Shown here in pieces: positions 17,967-25,900 of a DNA stretch of 64,000 nucleotides. Position 1 is the first letter of the stretch; every line of letters begins with the position of its first letter. The position numbers and the translations under genes are program-made. The DNA is from UBA2336 sp031395485 (GTDB lineage: Bacteria > Bacteroidota > Bacteroidia > Cytophagales > Cyclobacteriaceae). The notes beneath the pieces are model-generated. The model was not told the origin of the DNA. It worked only from the letters and a program-made list of their open reading frames with translations, and did no database searches. Where the stretch lies: NCBI GenBank assembly GCA_031395485.1, contig JANNUS010000008.1, forward strand, positions 1-64,000. The letters are read 5' to 3'.

Positions 17967-19082
17967 TTATTTTTGCTCTACAGGGCTATTCTCTTTGCGA
18001 TATGAACGAATAAGAATAAACAAACCAGCGAGTATTAACGGAATACTAAGAAATTGTCCCATGTTTAGTGGCAATCCATTTTCAAAGTCAACTTGGTTCT
18101 CTTTCAGAAACTCATAAAGAAATCTAAGTCCAAAGCAAACCGTTAAAAATAGCCCAAAGAGTCTCCCTTCCGGTAGTTTTTCTTTGTGGTGAAACCAAAT
18201 CCAGAATAGTAATACAAAAAGTAGAAGGCATGAAAGTGACTCATACAGTTGTGCAGGATGACGCGGTATGGCGTAGGTATTTACGATAGCAAAGTAATGG
18301 CCGGTTTCATCCTGACTTATCTTATAATCAACAAATCCGGTTTGACTAATATGTTCTCGTACATAAGGATTGTATGATAAAAATGAATTCACACGACCTT
18401 CAACATATTGATTGTAATCATCGTATGAGTTTTGGCCTTCATTAAATTCAAGTAATATTTTAACAGGCTGGTAGCCGTTTTCATTCGGTACTGAATCTTG
18501 CTTTACGTAGCTCACTTCCTTTATAGACTCATCACTTTTTAATACTTCCGATACATTGCGTGCGAAAACGATGCCACTGGCAGAGTGAGTTGGCTTACCG
18601 ATGATTTCGGAATTCATAAAATTGCCAAAGCGGATTAATGCTCCAGTCAAGGCTACAAGAATTGCGATACGATCAAGCGTTTGCAGGTAGTTTTGTTTTG
18701 AAAATTTTTTACGTGCGTAAAGCCAGAGAGCAAAAAAGATACCCACGGCAGCGCCATGACTGGCAAGGCCACCTTCCCAAATTTTGAAAATGTCAAGCGG
18801 ATGAGCTAGGTAACGTTCAGGCTCATAAAACAGTACATGACCAAGACGCGCACCGATTACAGTTGCAATCACCATATAGATGGTCAATGTATCTACATCT
18901 TTTTCGGGCTTACCTTCTTTTTTAAATATATAGTACAGAATCTGCTGGCTTATTAAAAATCCAAGCGCAAATAGAAGCCCATACCAACGAAGCGTTAGTG
19001 TAAAGTCGAATATCCAGAAATTAATAGGTATCGAAAAAATATCCGGGCTTGCATTCCAAAAGATGTAGCTAAGAATAGACAT
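17967..19082 (-). CDS. lgt: Prolipoprotein diacylglyceryl transferase
   Basis: Lgt transfers diacylglycerol from phosphatidylglycerol to the lipobox cysteine of prolipoproteins at the inner membrane. Visible hallmarks are FDFTLTLRWYGLLFALGF, the HPLDIFKIWEGGLASHGA signature, RFGNFMNSEIIGKPT with the essential Arg/Asn, and RHPAQLYESL. At 371 residues it is about 100 longer than the E. coli enzyme. The excess is one hydrophilic insert between GKPT and PRHPAQLYE (about residues 175-280), which would face the periplasm. Several lipoproteins in this window (5408, 48450) are potential clients. Confidence 0.95.
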   Translation of the reverse strand: MSILSYIFWNASPDIFSIPINFWIFDFTLTLRWYGLLFALGFLISQQILYYIFKKEGKPEKDVDTLTIYMVIATVIGARLGHVLFYEPERYLAHPLDIFKIWEGGLASHGAAVGIFFALWLYARKKFSKQNYLQTLDRIAILVALTGALIRFGNFMNSEIIGKPTHSASGIVFARNVSEVLKSDESIKEVSYVKQDSVPNENGYQPVKILLEFNEGQNSYDDYNQYVEGRVNSFLSYNPYVREHISQTGFVDYKISQDETGHYFAIVNTYAIPRHPAQLYESLSCLLLFVLLFWIWFHHKEKLPEGRLFGLFLTVCFGLRFLYEFLKENQVDFENGLPLNMGQFLSIPLILAGLFILIRSYRKENSPVEQK

Positions 19083-19131
19083 AGATTATGTGTTCGAAAT
19101 TTAAGGGTGCAATATAAATGGAATATTGTTA

Positions 19132-19180
19132 CGGGTTACCCGATATAGGTTAATAGTTAGTGGATAATGTTTAACTGATT
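19132..19180 (+). repeat. Weak 7-bp-period array upstream of lgt
   Basis: Seven successive heptads beginning TTACGGG, TTACCCG, then TTAATAG, TTAGTGG and TTAACTG share TTA at position 1. It is the most degenerate member of the heptad family and fills most of the lgt-nadE gap. Confidence 0.45.
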
Positions 19181-19184
19181 TCCA

Positions 19185-21074
19185 CTACAAGGTATCTAAT
19201 AGGTCGAGTTCTTCCGTAAATCCTGAAGAAAGTATTGGGAATCGGCACCAGGTTCGGGGGTCAACGTTGAGCTCATCCAGGTGAAACGAAGGCGCAAATC
19301 GTTCACGTTTCCATTGATTAGCCGACCAAAGTTTAAAGAATTTTTTGATGTATATCTTTAGTTGACTTCTATCCGTATGGCTGGCTGTCATAATTGTAAA
19401 TACTTCAACAGGTGATTTTCGCTTTAAAATTGCAAGTTTTTCAATTTCATTCAACGTGACGTAGGGCATTAAATCAGCTTCATCTGTTTGATGTCGTTCG
19501 ATCGGTCGGAGTTCTGCTGTTGGTTGAATGGAGTTTACGGATTGAAGGCCAACGTAGCCAAGTTCTTTCTCCGCCCACTTCAACCATTGTAAAATGAATA
19601 CTTTATCAATTCCCGCAATAGGGGCTAGGCTCCCACTGGTGTCGCCATCCATGGTGGCATAACCAACAGAACCTTCGCTTCGGTTTGAGGTAGTAAGTAA
19701 GATTGCTTGCTTAATATTAGCAAGCATCCAGATAATGGGAGAGCGAGCCCTAGCCTGAATATTTTGCATGCTGATGTCATCTGTTTCCCAGCGAATATTC
19801 CGTCTCAGTGCCTCCTCTATTTTTTTTGTATAGCTATCTACTTCACCCTGAACATTCCAGTGGTGAAATTCGGCACCAATGGATTCAGCTAATTGTTGTG
19901 CAGATTGAAGTGTAGTTTTAGATGAGTTATTTGTTGCCTGATAGACGCATGTGAGCAACTTACTTGTTGCAATTGTGAGACTTCCTTTTACATCACTTGT
20001 GCCTAGTCCCACGCTTTTGCAAAATGAATCCCAGCCTAACTGATTACTTACTCGTTTTATCATTTCGGCAACTAATACTGCGCACATGGATGAATCGGCT
20101 CCACCACTCAAAGACAATGCAAAACCCCTTGCCGTGCTTTTTCTCAGGTAGTCATACAACGCTAATGAAGTAGCTCTTACAAGTTCTTCATTTTTCTCTT
20201 TGTTATCGGGCAACGGGTATTGTGAGCTATCTTGGGATTGAGAAAAATCAATTTCACATGTGAGAAGGTTGAATTGTTTAAATGAAAAACGAGAATTCTG
20301 GACCAATAGCTTCCCTGACTGTGCGATTAAGATATCGCCATCGTAAATAATACGGCCAGCCTCATTTCCCAAAAGATTCACATAGAGGTATGTACAATTA
20401 AATGTTAAGGAACTGTCGGTTACTAATTTTTCACGGATTAAGCTTTTACCCAGCGAGAAATGGCTAGCACTGGGATTAAGAATAAGATCAACATCGCGCT
20501 TTAATAGATTTTGCCCCGGCCTGTTTTTTATCCAGGCGTCTTCGCATATTTCAAAACCAAAAGTTATTCCATGGGCTTTATAGGTGATGTCGCCAACCTG
20601 TACTTTATAAACACCCAAATTCAATTCAACAATTTTTTCGGGAGACCACTCCTCAAACCACCTGGGTTCGTAGTGGACTCCATCTTTTGCCAGGTTTTGC
20701 TTTAAGGTAATACCCAATATTTGCCCATCACTAACAACGCACACACCATTGTAGGTAATGTTTTCGATCCGAATGGGTAGTCCGAGGCAAACCGTAAGAC
20801 TCTGGCAATACGGTATTATTTTCTCCAGTTCTTCCCAAGCTTTAGCGGAAAGCCAATCGCTCAAAAACGTATCTTCACAGCCGTACCCTGTAATACACAA
20901 CTCTGGCAAGCAAAGAATTTTAACGTTCTCCTTGCGGGCATCTTCAATTGAATTTATAATGTTTTGAGTATTGGATGACCACTGAAATGGTGTTTGGTTC
21001 AGCGCTGCACCGGCTATTTTCACTATGTTAGATGCTTGATTCTTGATACTCGAATGCGTCAACGTTTTTTTCAT
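19185..21074 (-). CDS. nadE: Glutamine-dependent NAD+ synthetase
   Basis: It amidates nicotinate adenine dinucleotide to NAD+ using glutamine. The N-terminal nitrilase-type glutaminase (about residues 20-270) carries the Glu in CLPELCITGYGCED, the Lys in LKQNLAKDGVHYEP and the Cys in FEICEDAW. The C-terminal synthetase has the PP-loop SLSGGADSSM and the LTTSNRSEGSVGYATMDGDTSG segment. The frame extends to 21134, inside rnc, but the ATG at 21074 starts 14 bases after the rnc stop and gives a normal length (629). It is the distal gene of the acpP-fabF-rnc run. Confidence 0.95.
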   Translation of the reverse strand: MKKTLTHSSIKNQASNIVKIAGAALNQTPFQWSSNTQNIINSIEDARKENVKILCLPELCITGYGCEDTFLSDWLSAKAWEELEKIIPYCQSLTVCLGLPIRIENITYNGVCVVSDGQILGITLKQNLAKDGVHYEPRWFEEWSPEKIVELNLGVYKVQVGDITYKAHGITFGFEICEDAWIKNRPGQNLLKRDVDLILNPSASHFSLGKSLIREKLVTDSSLTFNCTYLYVNLLGNEAGRIIYDGDILIAQSGKLLVQNSRFSFKQFNLLTCEIDFSQSQDSSQYPLPDNKEKNEELVRATSLALYDYLRKSTARGFALSLSGGADSSMCAVLVAEMIKRVSNQLGWDSFCKSVGLGTSDVKGSLTIATSKLLTCVYQATNNSSKTTLQSAQQLAESIGAEFHHWNVQGEVDSYTKKIEEALRRNIRWETDDISMQNIQARARSPIIWMLANIKQAILLTTSNRSEGSVGYATMDGDTSGSLAPIAGIDKVFILQWLKWAEKELGYVGLQSVNSIQPTAELRPIERHQTDEADLMPYVTLNEIEKLAILKRKSPVEVFTIMTASHTDRSQLKIYIKKFFKLWSANQWKRERFAPSFHLDELNVDPRTWCRFPILSSGFTEELDLLDTL

Positions 21075-21088
21075 AGGAATCGAACTAA

Positions 21089-21838
21089 CTAATCTCCATC
21101 TTCTAATCGCTGAAGGATATTTAACTTTTCGCAAGTTTTAAATGCTGCATCTTGTTCTGCTTTTTTCTTGTTGTTACCATATCCCATTCCTACAGCTTCT
21201 CCGCTCACAAAAACCTGAGCGGTAAATTCTTTATGGATTTTCCCTTTCTGCACACTTACAATTTCGAAACGAATTTCTTTGCCTTCTCGTTGTCCCCATT
21301 CAATTAATTTACTTTTGAAGTTTGAGTTTGAATTCACCAGATCGTCTACGTCATAATGCGGAGCAATGAGTTTTGTAATAACAAATTGTTTACACGTTAA
21401 ATATCCTTTATCGAGATAGATAGCACCCACAATGGCTTCTAGGGTATTGCCAAGAATAACCTGCTGGAGCTGTGTATTTTTTTGATTGAATTGTACAATA
21501 TTCGCAATTCCGATTTTGCGAGCCAACAGGTTTAGCGATTCACGGTTTACCAGGCGCGACCGCATTTCGGTTAGAAAGCCTTCATCTTTGAAAGGAAATT
21601 TTTTAAATAGGAAGTCAGCGACAGCAGCACCTAGAATTGCATCGCCTAAATACTCTAGCCGTTCGTTACTCTCTTTATATCCGTTACTATCTTCTATTGC
21701 TATGGAACTGTGACGCGTGGCTAACCGGTACAATTCAAGGTTTTTTGGAGTAAATCCGGCAATGGTCTGTATGGCCGTAACAATTTTTTTATCGGGTGTC
21801 TGGGGTTTCTTCTTAGGAAGTTTCAGTAATCGCCACAC
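21089..21838 (-). CDS. rnc: Ribonuclease III
   Basis: This enzyme cleaves double-stranded RNA (rRNA precursors, some mRNAs). The 249-residue protein has the signature NERLEYLGDAILGA near residue 62, the downstream metal-binding pair in GNTLEAIVGAIYLD, and a C-terminal dsRNA-binding domain (about 175-245) ending in GYGNNKKKAEQDAAFKTCEKL. It starts with GTG (21838). Directly upstream is the ACCGGTT heptad array that overlaps the end of fabF. The acpP-fabF-rnc gene order is common in bacteria. Confidence 0.96.
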   Translation of the reverse strand: MWRLLKLPKKKPQTPDKKIVTAIQTIAGFTPKNLELYRLATRHSSIAIEDSNGYKESNERLEYLGDAILGAAVADFLFKKFPFKDEGFLTEMRSRLVNRESLNLLARKIGIANIVQFNQKNTQLQQVILGNTLEAIVGAIYLDKGYLTCKQFVITKLIAPHYDVDDLVNSNSNFKSKLIEWGQREGKEIRFEIVSVQKGKIHKEFTAQVFVSGEAVGMGYGNNKKKAEQDAAFKTCEKLNILQRLEDGD

Positions 21839-21839
21839 A

Positions 21840-21867
21840 ACCGGTTACCGGTTACCGGTTTGCCGGT
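21840..21867 (+). repeat. 7-bp-period array at the fabF-rnc junction
   Basis: Three exact copies of ACCGGTT followed by the variant TGCCGGT. It covers the fabF stop codon (minus strand, 21852-21854) and its last few codons, and ends one base before the rnc start. It therefore alters the C-terminal residues of FabF. Confidence 0.85.
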
Positions 21868-23111
21868 AACTTCTTTAAAAGTATAGAAGCATTATGGCCT
21901 CCAAAGCCAAAGGTGTTACTTAAGGCTATAGTTACCTCACGCTTTTGAGCTTTGTTAAATGTTAGGTTAAGACGTGGGTCCAGCCCGTCATCATCGGTAA
22001 AGTGATTGATGGTAGGCGGTATGATAGATTCCTGTATAGCCAATATACAGGCAATTGCTTCAATGGCACCAGCGGCACCAAGTAAATGGCCTGTCATTGA
22101 TTTGGTTGAACTGATGTTCATTTTAAAAGCATGTTCACCAAATACTTTTTGAATTGCTTTTATTTCACCAATGTCGCCCAAGGGTGTTGACGTGCCGTGC
22201 GTATTTACATAGTCAACCTGCTGAGGTTGAATACCTGCTTCTTCAAGAGCATTGTACATTACCTTAGTAATACCTGCCCCTTCAGGATGTGGAGCGGTAA
22301 TATGATATGCATCGGCCGACATACCACCACCAATGATTTCGCAATAAATTTTAGCACCACGTTTTATTGCATGCTCATATTCTTCAAGAATGAGTGCTCC
22401 TGCTCCTTCACCAAGAACGAAACCATCACGATCTTTATCATATGGCCTCGATGCAGTAGTCGCGGAATCATTTCTTTCTGATAACGCCTTCATGGCATTG
22501 AATCCGCCAATACCGGCTTCTACAACGGCCGCCTCTGATCCGCCAGAGACAATAACATCGGCCTTTCCTAAGCGGATGTAGGTGTATGCGTCATAGATTG
22601 CATTTGTTGATGATGCGCAAGCAGAGACAGTGGCAAAATTAGGACCCCGAAAACCGTACTTTATAGAGATATGACCCGCACTTAAATCCGGAATCATTTT
22701 CGGTATAAAGAAGGGGTTAAAACGTGGGGTTCCATCGCCTTTTGCGTAGGACTTTACCTCTTCCTGAAAAGTAAACAACCCCCCAATGCCAGATCCCCAA
22801 ATCACGCCTGCGCGGTCTGGGTCTAAGTCCGGCAACGGAAGGTTTGAATCTTTAATAGCTTCATCGGCTACAACCATGGCGTATTGTGCAAAGGGATCCA
22901 TTTTACGAGCCTCTTTGCGATCCATGAAGTTGCCTATCTCAAAGTTTTTCAACTCGCAGGCGAACTTCGTTTTAAAAAGTGTAGCATCAAATTTGGTTAT
23001 AGGCGCAGCACCACTTACTCCATTTTTCAATCCTTCCCAGTATTCAGGATAGGTATTTCCAATAGGTGTGAGTGCACCAAGCCCTGTAACTACTACACGC
23101 TTTAAAACCAT
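21852..23111 (-). CDS. fabF: Beta-ketoacyl-ACP synthase II
   Basis: The elongating condensing enzyme of fatty acid synthesis (KAS II), 419 residues. The catalytic triad is visible: Cys in VSACASSTNAI, His in YVNTHGTSTPLGD and His in KSMTGHLLGAAGAIE. GFGGHNASILL closes the fold. It starts at ATG 23111, 41 bases after acpP, its acyl-carrier substrate. The extreme C-terminus is encoded by a heptad repeat, so its sequence is probably not conserved. Confidence 0.97.
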   Translation of the reverse strand: MVLKRVVVTGLGALTPIGNTYPEYWEGLKNGVSGAAPITKFDATLFKTKFACELKNFEIGNFMDRKEARKMDPFAQYAMVVADEAIKDSNLPLPDLDPDRAGVIWGSGIGGLFTFQEEVKSYAKGDGTPRFNPFFIPKMIPDLSAGHISIKYGFRGPNFATVSACASSTNAIYDAYTYIRLGKADVIVSGGSEAAVVEAGIGGFNAMKALSERNDSATTASRPYDKDRDGFVLGEGAGALILEEYEHAIKRGAKIYCEIIGGGMSADAYHITAPHPEGAGITKVMYNALEEAGIQPQQVDYVNTHGTSTPLGDIGEIKAIQKVFGEHAFKMNISSTKSMTGHLLGAAGAIEAIACILAIQESIIPPTINHFTDDDGLDPRLNLTFNKAQKREVTIALSNTFGFGGHNASILLKKLPANR

Positions 23112-23152
23112 GCTTCAGTAGATCGATGAAAAAAGAAAATATTTAAGGAAGG

Positions 23153-23392
23153 TTATTTCTTTACATTTTGCTCTAGGTACGCTATAGCGTGTCCAACAGT
23201 AGCGATGTTTTCAGCCTGATCGTCAGGAATAGAAAGGTTGAATTCCTTTTCAAACTCCATAATTAACTCCACGGTATCCAAAGAGTCAGCGCCAAGGTCA
23301 TTAGTAAAGCTTGCTTCAGGAGTAACTTCAGATTCTTCCACACCGAGTTTATCGATGATGATCTGTTTTACTTTTTGTGCGATTTCAGACAT
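23153..23392 (-). CDS. acpP: Acyl carrier protein
   Basis: A 79-residue acidic four-helix protein with the phosphopantetheine attachment motif GADSLDTVELIMEFE (Ser about residue 38). It carries acyl chains for FabF, encoded next. It opens the acpP-fabF-rnc(-nadE) run and is preceded by a candidate promoter at 23425-23456. Confidence 0.97.
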   Translation of the reverse strand: MSEIAQKVKQIIIDKLGVEESEVTPEASFTNDLGADSLDTVELIMEFEKEFNLSIPDDQAENIATVGHAIAYLEQNVKK

Positions 23393-23424
23393 GTTTTTAC
23401 AGTTTTAGTATTTAAAAATCTCTG

Positions 23425-23456
23425 CAAAGAAAGATATTTCATGCAATATTGTCAAA
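23425..23456 (-). promoter_or_regulatory. Candidate promoter of the acpP operon
   Basis: On the minus strand TTTG (23456-23453) is followed after 20 bases by TTTCTTTG (23432-23425), seven of eight matches to the spaced TTTG/TAnnTTTG promoter. The predicted RNA would start about 25-30 bases before the acpP ATG. Confidence 0.5.
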
Positions 23457-23508
23457 CCTTTTTTAAACTAGCGTTCTCAGGCCTAAATCCTTGTAATTCC
23501 GGTGGTAA

Positions 23509-23931
23509 ATGAAGAAAACCAAGCTTGTTATTGATTATGATTATGATTTTGAGTTATTCGGCATTCGATCTGCCGCCAAAGGTTATCGGCTGGCCTGGGA
23601 GATTAACACTAAAACCGGTATCCACCTTGTGCGACAGCCCGATCTTATGGTTGGCTTTAAGAAAGGTGAAGAAAGGAAATTTTCTTTTTATGCCCATGAA
23701 ACACGAATCAATCGATTGAAATTGTTTAAAAACAAACCGGCCGACTCTGATTTAGGAAAGTATTTTCTGATCCCTGAGTTTCCTCATTTTGATTTTATAG
23801 TTTTGATTCAAATGGATGATTTAACAGTTCGCGATACATTCCTCATCCAATTACGACAAATACCCTCCGTTGAGTTGACCTCAAGTATAGCTTTGGATGG
23901 ACTAAAGTCTAAATCAAATTTTATTTTTTAA
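23509..23931 (+). CDS. IPExxxVDY family protein
   Basis: A 140-residue cytosolic protein matching the small Bacteroidota family named after its IPExxxVDY motif. Here the motif reads IPEFPHFDFIV (about residues 88-98), preceded by the family's DYDYDFELFGI and YRLAWEINT segments. No function is known for the family. It is encoded divergently from acpP and 18 bases before pyk, an arrangement recurrent in Bacteroidota, and probably shares its transcript with pyk. Confidence 0.82.
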   Translation: MKKTKLVIDYDYDFELFGIRSAAKGYRLAWEINTKTGIHLVRQPDLMVGFKKGEERKFSFYAHETRINRLKLFKNKPADSDLGKYFLIPEFPHFDFIVLIQMDDLTVRDTFLIQLRQIPSVELTSSIALDGLKSKSNFIF

Positions 23932-23949
23932 CGAAGATTAACAACCCGT

Positions 23950-25380
23950 ATGACCGAAAAAATTTTTTACAACAAAACAAAAATTGTTGCTACCGTTGGC
24001 CCAGCCTCAAGTTCAAAAGATATGCTCCGTGCACTGGTTAAGGAAGGTGTAGATGTATTCCGCTTAAACTTCTCACACGGCACACACAGCGATCATCAAA
24101 AGGTTGTTGAAAATGTACGAGCGATAAATCAGGAATTGAATAGTACGGTGGCGCTATTGGTTGACTTGCAGGGCCCAAAAATCAGAGTGCAAGAGATGCA
24201 GCCCGGAATTGAAATAGTTCAGGGACAGGAATTGATTATTACGACCCGTGAAGTTGTCGGAAATAATGAACTCGTCAGTACTTCGTACGAACGTCTCCCA
24301 CAAGATGTTAAGGTTGGTGACATGGTATTGATTGATGATGGTAAGATTGAACTCAAGGTAAAAGAGGTTCGTGATGTTGATGTTGTTTGTACGGTTATCT
24401 ATGGTGGCTCCTTGAAATCGCGAAAGGGGATTAATCTTCCAAATACGAAAGTGTCGGCCCCTTCACTTACAGAAAAAGATATTCAGGATCTCGAATTTGG
24501 TTTGAAGAATAATGTGGATTGGGTTGCGTTATCGTTTGTGCGTAAGGCAGCCGACATTGAGATATTAAAAGATATTATTAATCGAAATAAATCAACAACC
24601 CGGATAGTGGCCAAGATTGAGAAGCCTGAAGCGTTAGAGAATATTGATGCCATTATTGAAGCGACTGATGCTATTATGGTGGCGCGAGGTGATCTTGGTG
24701 TTGAAATTTTGATGGAAGATGTACCCATGGTACAAAAAATGTTGGTTGAGAAATGTAATAAAGCTGCCAAGCCTGTAATTGTGGCTACTCAAATGATGGA
24801 GAGTATGATTGAAAATCCTAGGCCAACGCGTGCGGAGACAAACGATGTCGCCAATGCGGTGATGGATGGTGCGGATGCCGTGATGCTTTCTGCCGAGACT
24901 GCGGCCGGTAAATACCCGATTGAAGTAATACGCAGCATGGTTCGAACAATTAGTTCAGTAGAGAAGAATCCTAAAATGTATTATCATTTTCGTGATGTTG
25001 ATCCTGCTTCACCAATTTATATCAACGACAGTATAGTTTTATCAGCGTGTAAATTGGCGAAAGATGTAGGGGCAAAAGCAATTGTGGGGATGACTTCGTC
25101 AGGCTATACGGCATTCAAATCATCTTCACATCGGCCAAACACCAATATTTTTGTATTTACTAGCAATAAATCATTGTTAACATCCATCAACTTGGTTTGG
25201 GGCGCACGTGCCTATCATTACGATAAAATTAACTCGACCGATGAAACTATAGCCGATGTTGAGAATATTCTTAAAGCAGAGGGGCATTTACAAACAGGTG
25301 ACATATTCATTACCCTTGCCAGTATGCCAATACAAGAAAGGCAGCGTACGAATGCATTGAAGATTAATGTGGTGAAGTAG
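23950..25380 (+). CDS. pyk: Pyruvate kinase
   Basis: The last step of glycolysis, PEP + ADP to pyruvate + ATP. The 476-residue protein shows TKIVATVGPASSS, RLNFSHGTHSDH, the active-site signature RIVAKIEKPEAL, ARGDLGVEI and ATQMMESMIENPRPTRAE. This is the usual length for a class II bacterial enzyme. It follows the IPExxxVDY gene and overlaps the 3' end of the opposing membrane-protein gene by 17 bases. Confidence 0.97.
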   Translation: MTEKIFYNKTKIVATVGPASSSKDMLRALVKEGVDVFRLNFSHGTHSDHQKVVENVRAINQELNSTVALLVDLQGPKIRVQEMQPGIEIVQGQELIITTREVVGNNELVSTSYERLPQDVKVGDMVLIDDGKIELKVKEVRDVDVVCTVIYGGSLKSRKGINLPNTKVSAPSLTEKDIQDLEFGLKNNVDWVALSFVRKAADIEILKDIINRNKSTTRIVAKIEKPEALENIDAIIEATDAIMVARGDLGVEILMEDVPMVQKMLVEKCNKAAKPVIVATQMMESMIENPRPTRAETNDVANAVMDGADAVMLSAETAAGKYPIEVIRSMVRTISSVEKNPKMYYHFRDVDPASPIYINDSIVLSACKLAKDVGAKAIVGMTSSGYTAFKSSSHRPNTNIFVFTSNKSLLTSINLVWGARAYHYDKINSTDETIADVENILKAEGHLQTGDIFITLASMPIQERQRTNALKINVVK

Positions 25381-25900
25381 GGTTTGTATTTTTTGGATTG
25401 ATGGATTGTGGGATTCCCTTGGAGGTGACAAGTCCAATAAAAGTTGAAGTTATAATAAATAGCAGGGCTATTAATACAATGCTGAATTTTAACGCAGCAA
25501 AGTAGAATGCTATTGAAACAGTCTGTTGATTAACTTCTGTTAGGGTTTTTAGCATGGCGAAGTTTTCAATAAGATCGAATAAACCTGCTGCCCAAATCAG
25601 TATCGAGAGTGCAAATCCAATTTTTGCGAACATTGCCTTTCCAGAGAATTGGGAAGATACGCTGCAGCCCAGCATAATGGCTATACAATACAAGACAATG
25701 AAAATAAAGTCTAAATAAATACTGGATGTGGCTAATGCCACCCCCGTTGCTCCCCAAGCAGAAATTATTTCATTAGATGCAGGAATTGTTTTAGCTAATT
25801 CAAATTGAACAATATTTTTTGGTGTGTACGGCCGCGTAAATACAATCCATCCAATAGTGGCAGTCGTCACAAGCCAGAATAGTTTAGTTTGTTTGGTCAT
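25364..25900 (-). CDS. Conserved membrane protein of unknown function
   Basis: A 178-residue protein with four hydrophobic segments (about residues 7-22, 58-82, 92-112 and 134-160) and a Pro/Asn/Thr-rich tail. I recognise no family. Its start overlaps the rqcH stop by 4 bases (ATGA), so it is translated from the rqcH transcript. Its tail overlaps the end of pyk on the other strand. Confidence 0.65.
   Translation of the reverse strand: MTKQTKLFWLVTTATIGWIVFTRPYTPKNIVQFELAKTIPASNEIISAWGATGVALATSSIYLDFIFIVLYCIAIMLGCSVSSQFSGKAMFAKIGFALSILIWAAGLFDLIENFAMLKTLTEVNQQTVSIAFYFAALKFSIVLIALLFIITSTFIGLVTSKGIPQSINPKNTNPTSPH

Noticed and set aside
21075..21134. Upstream extension of nadE inside rnc
   Set aside because: It overlaps rnc in another frame and the added residues do not belong to the nitrilase domain; ATG 21074 gives the normal N-terminus.
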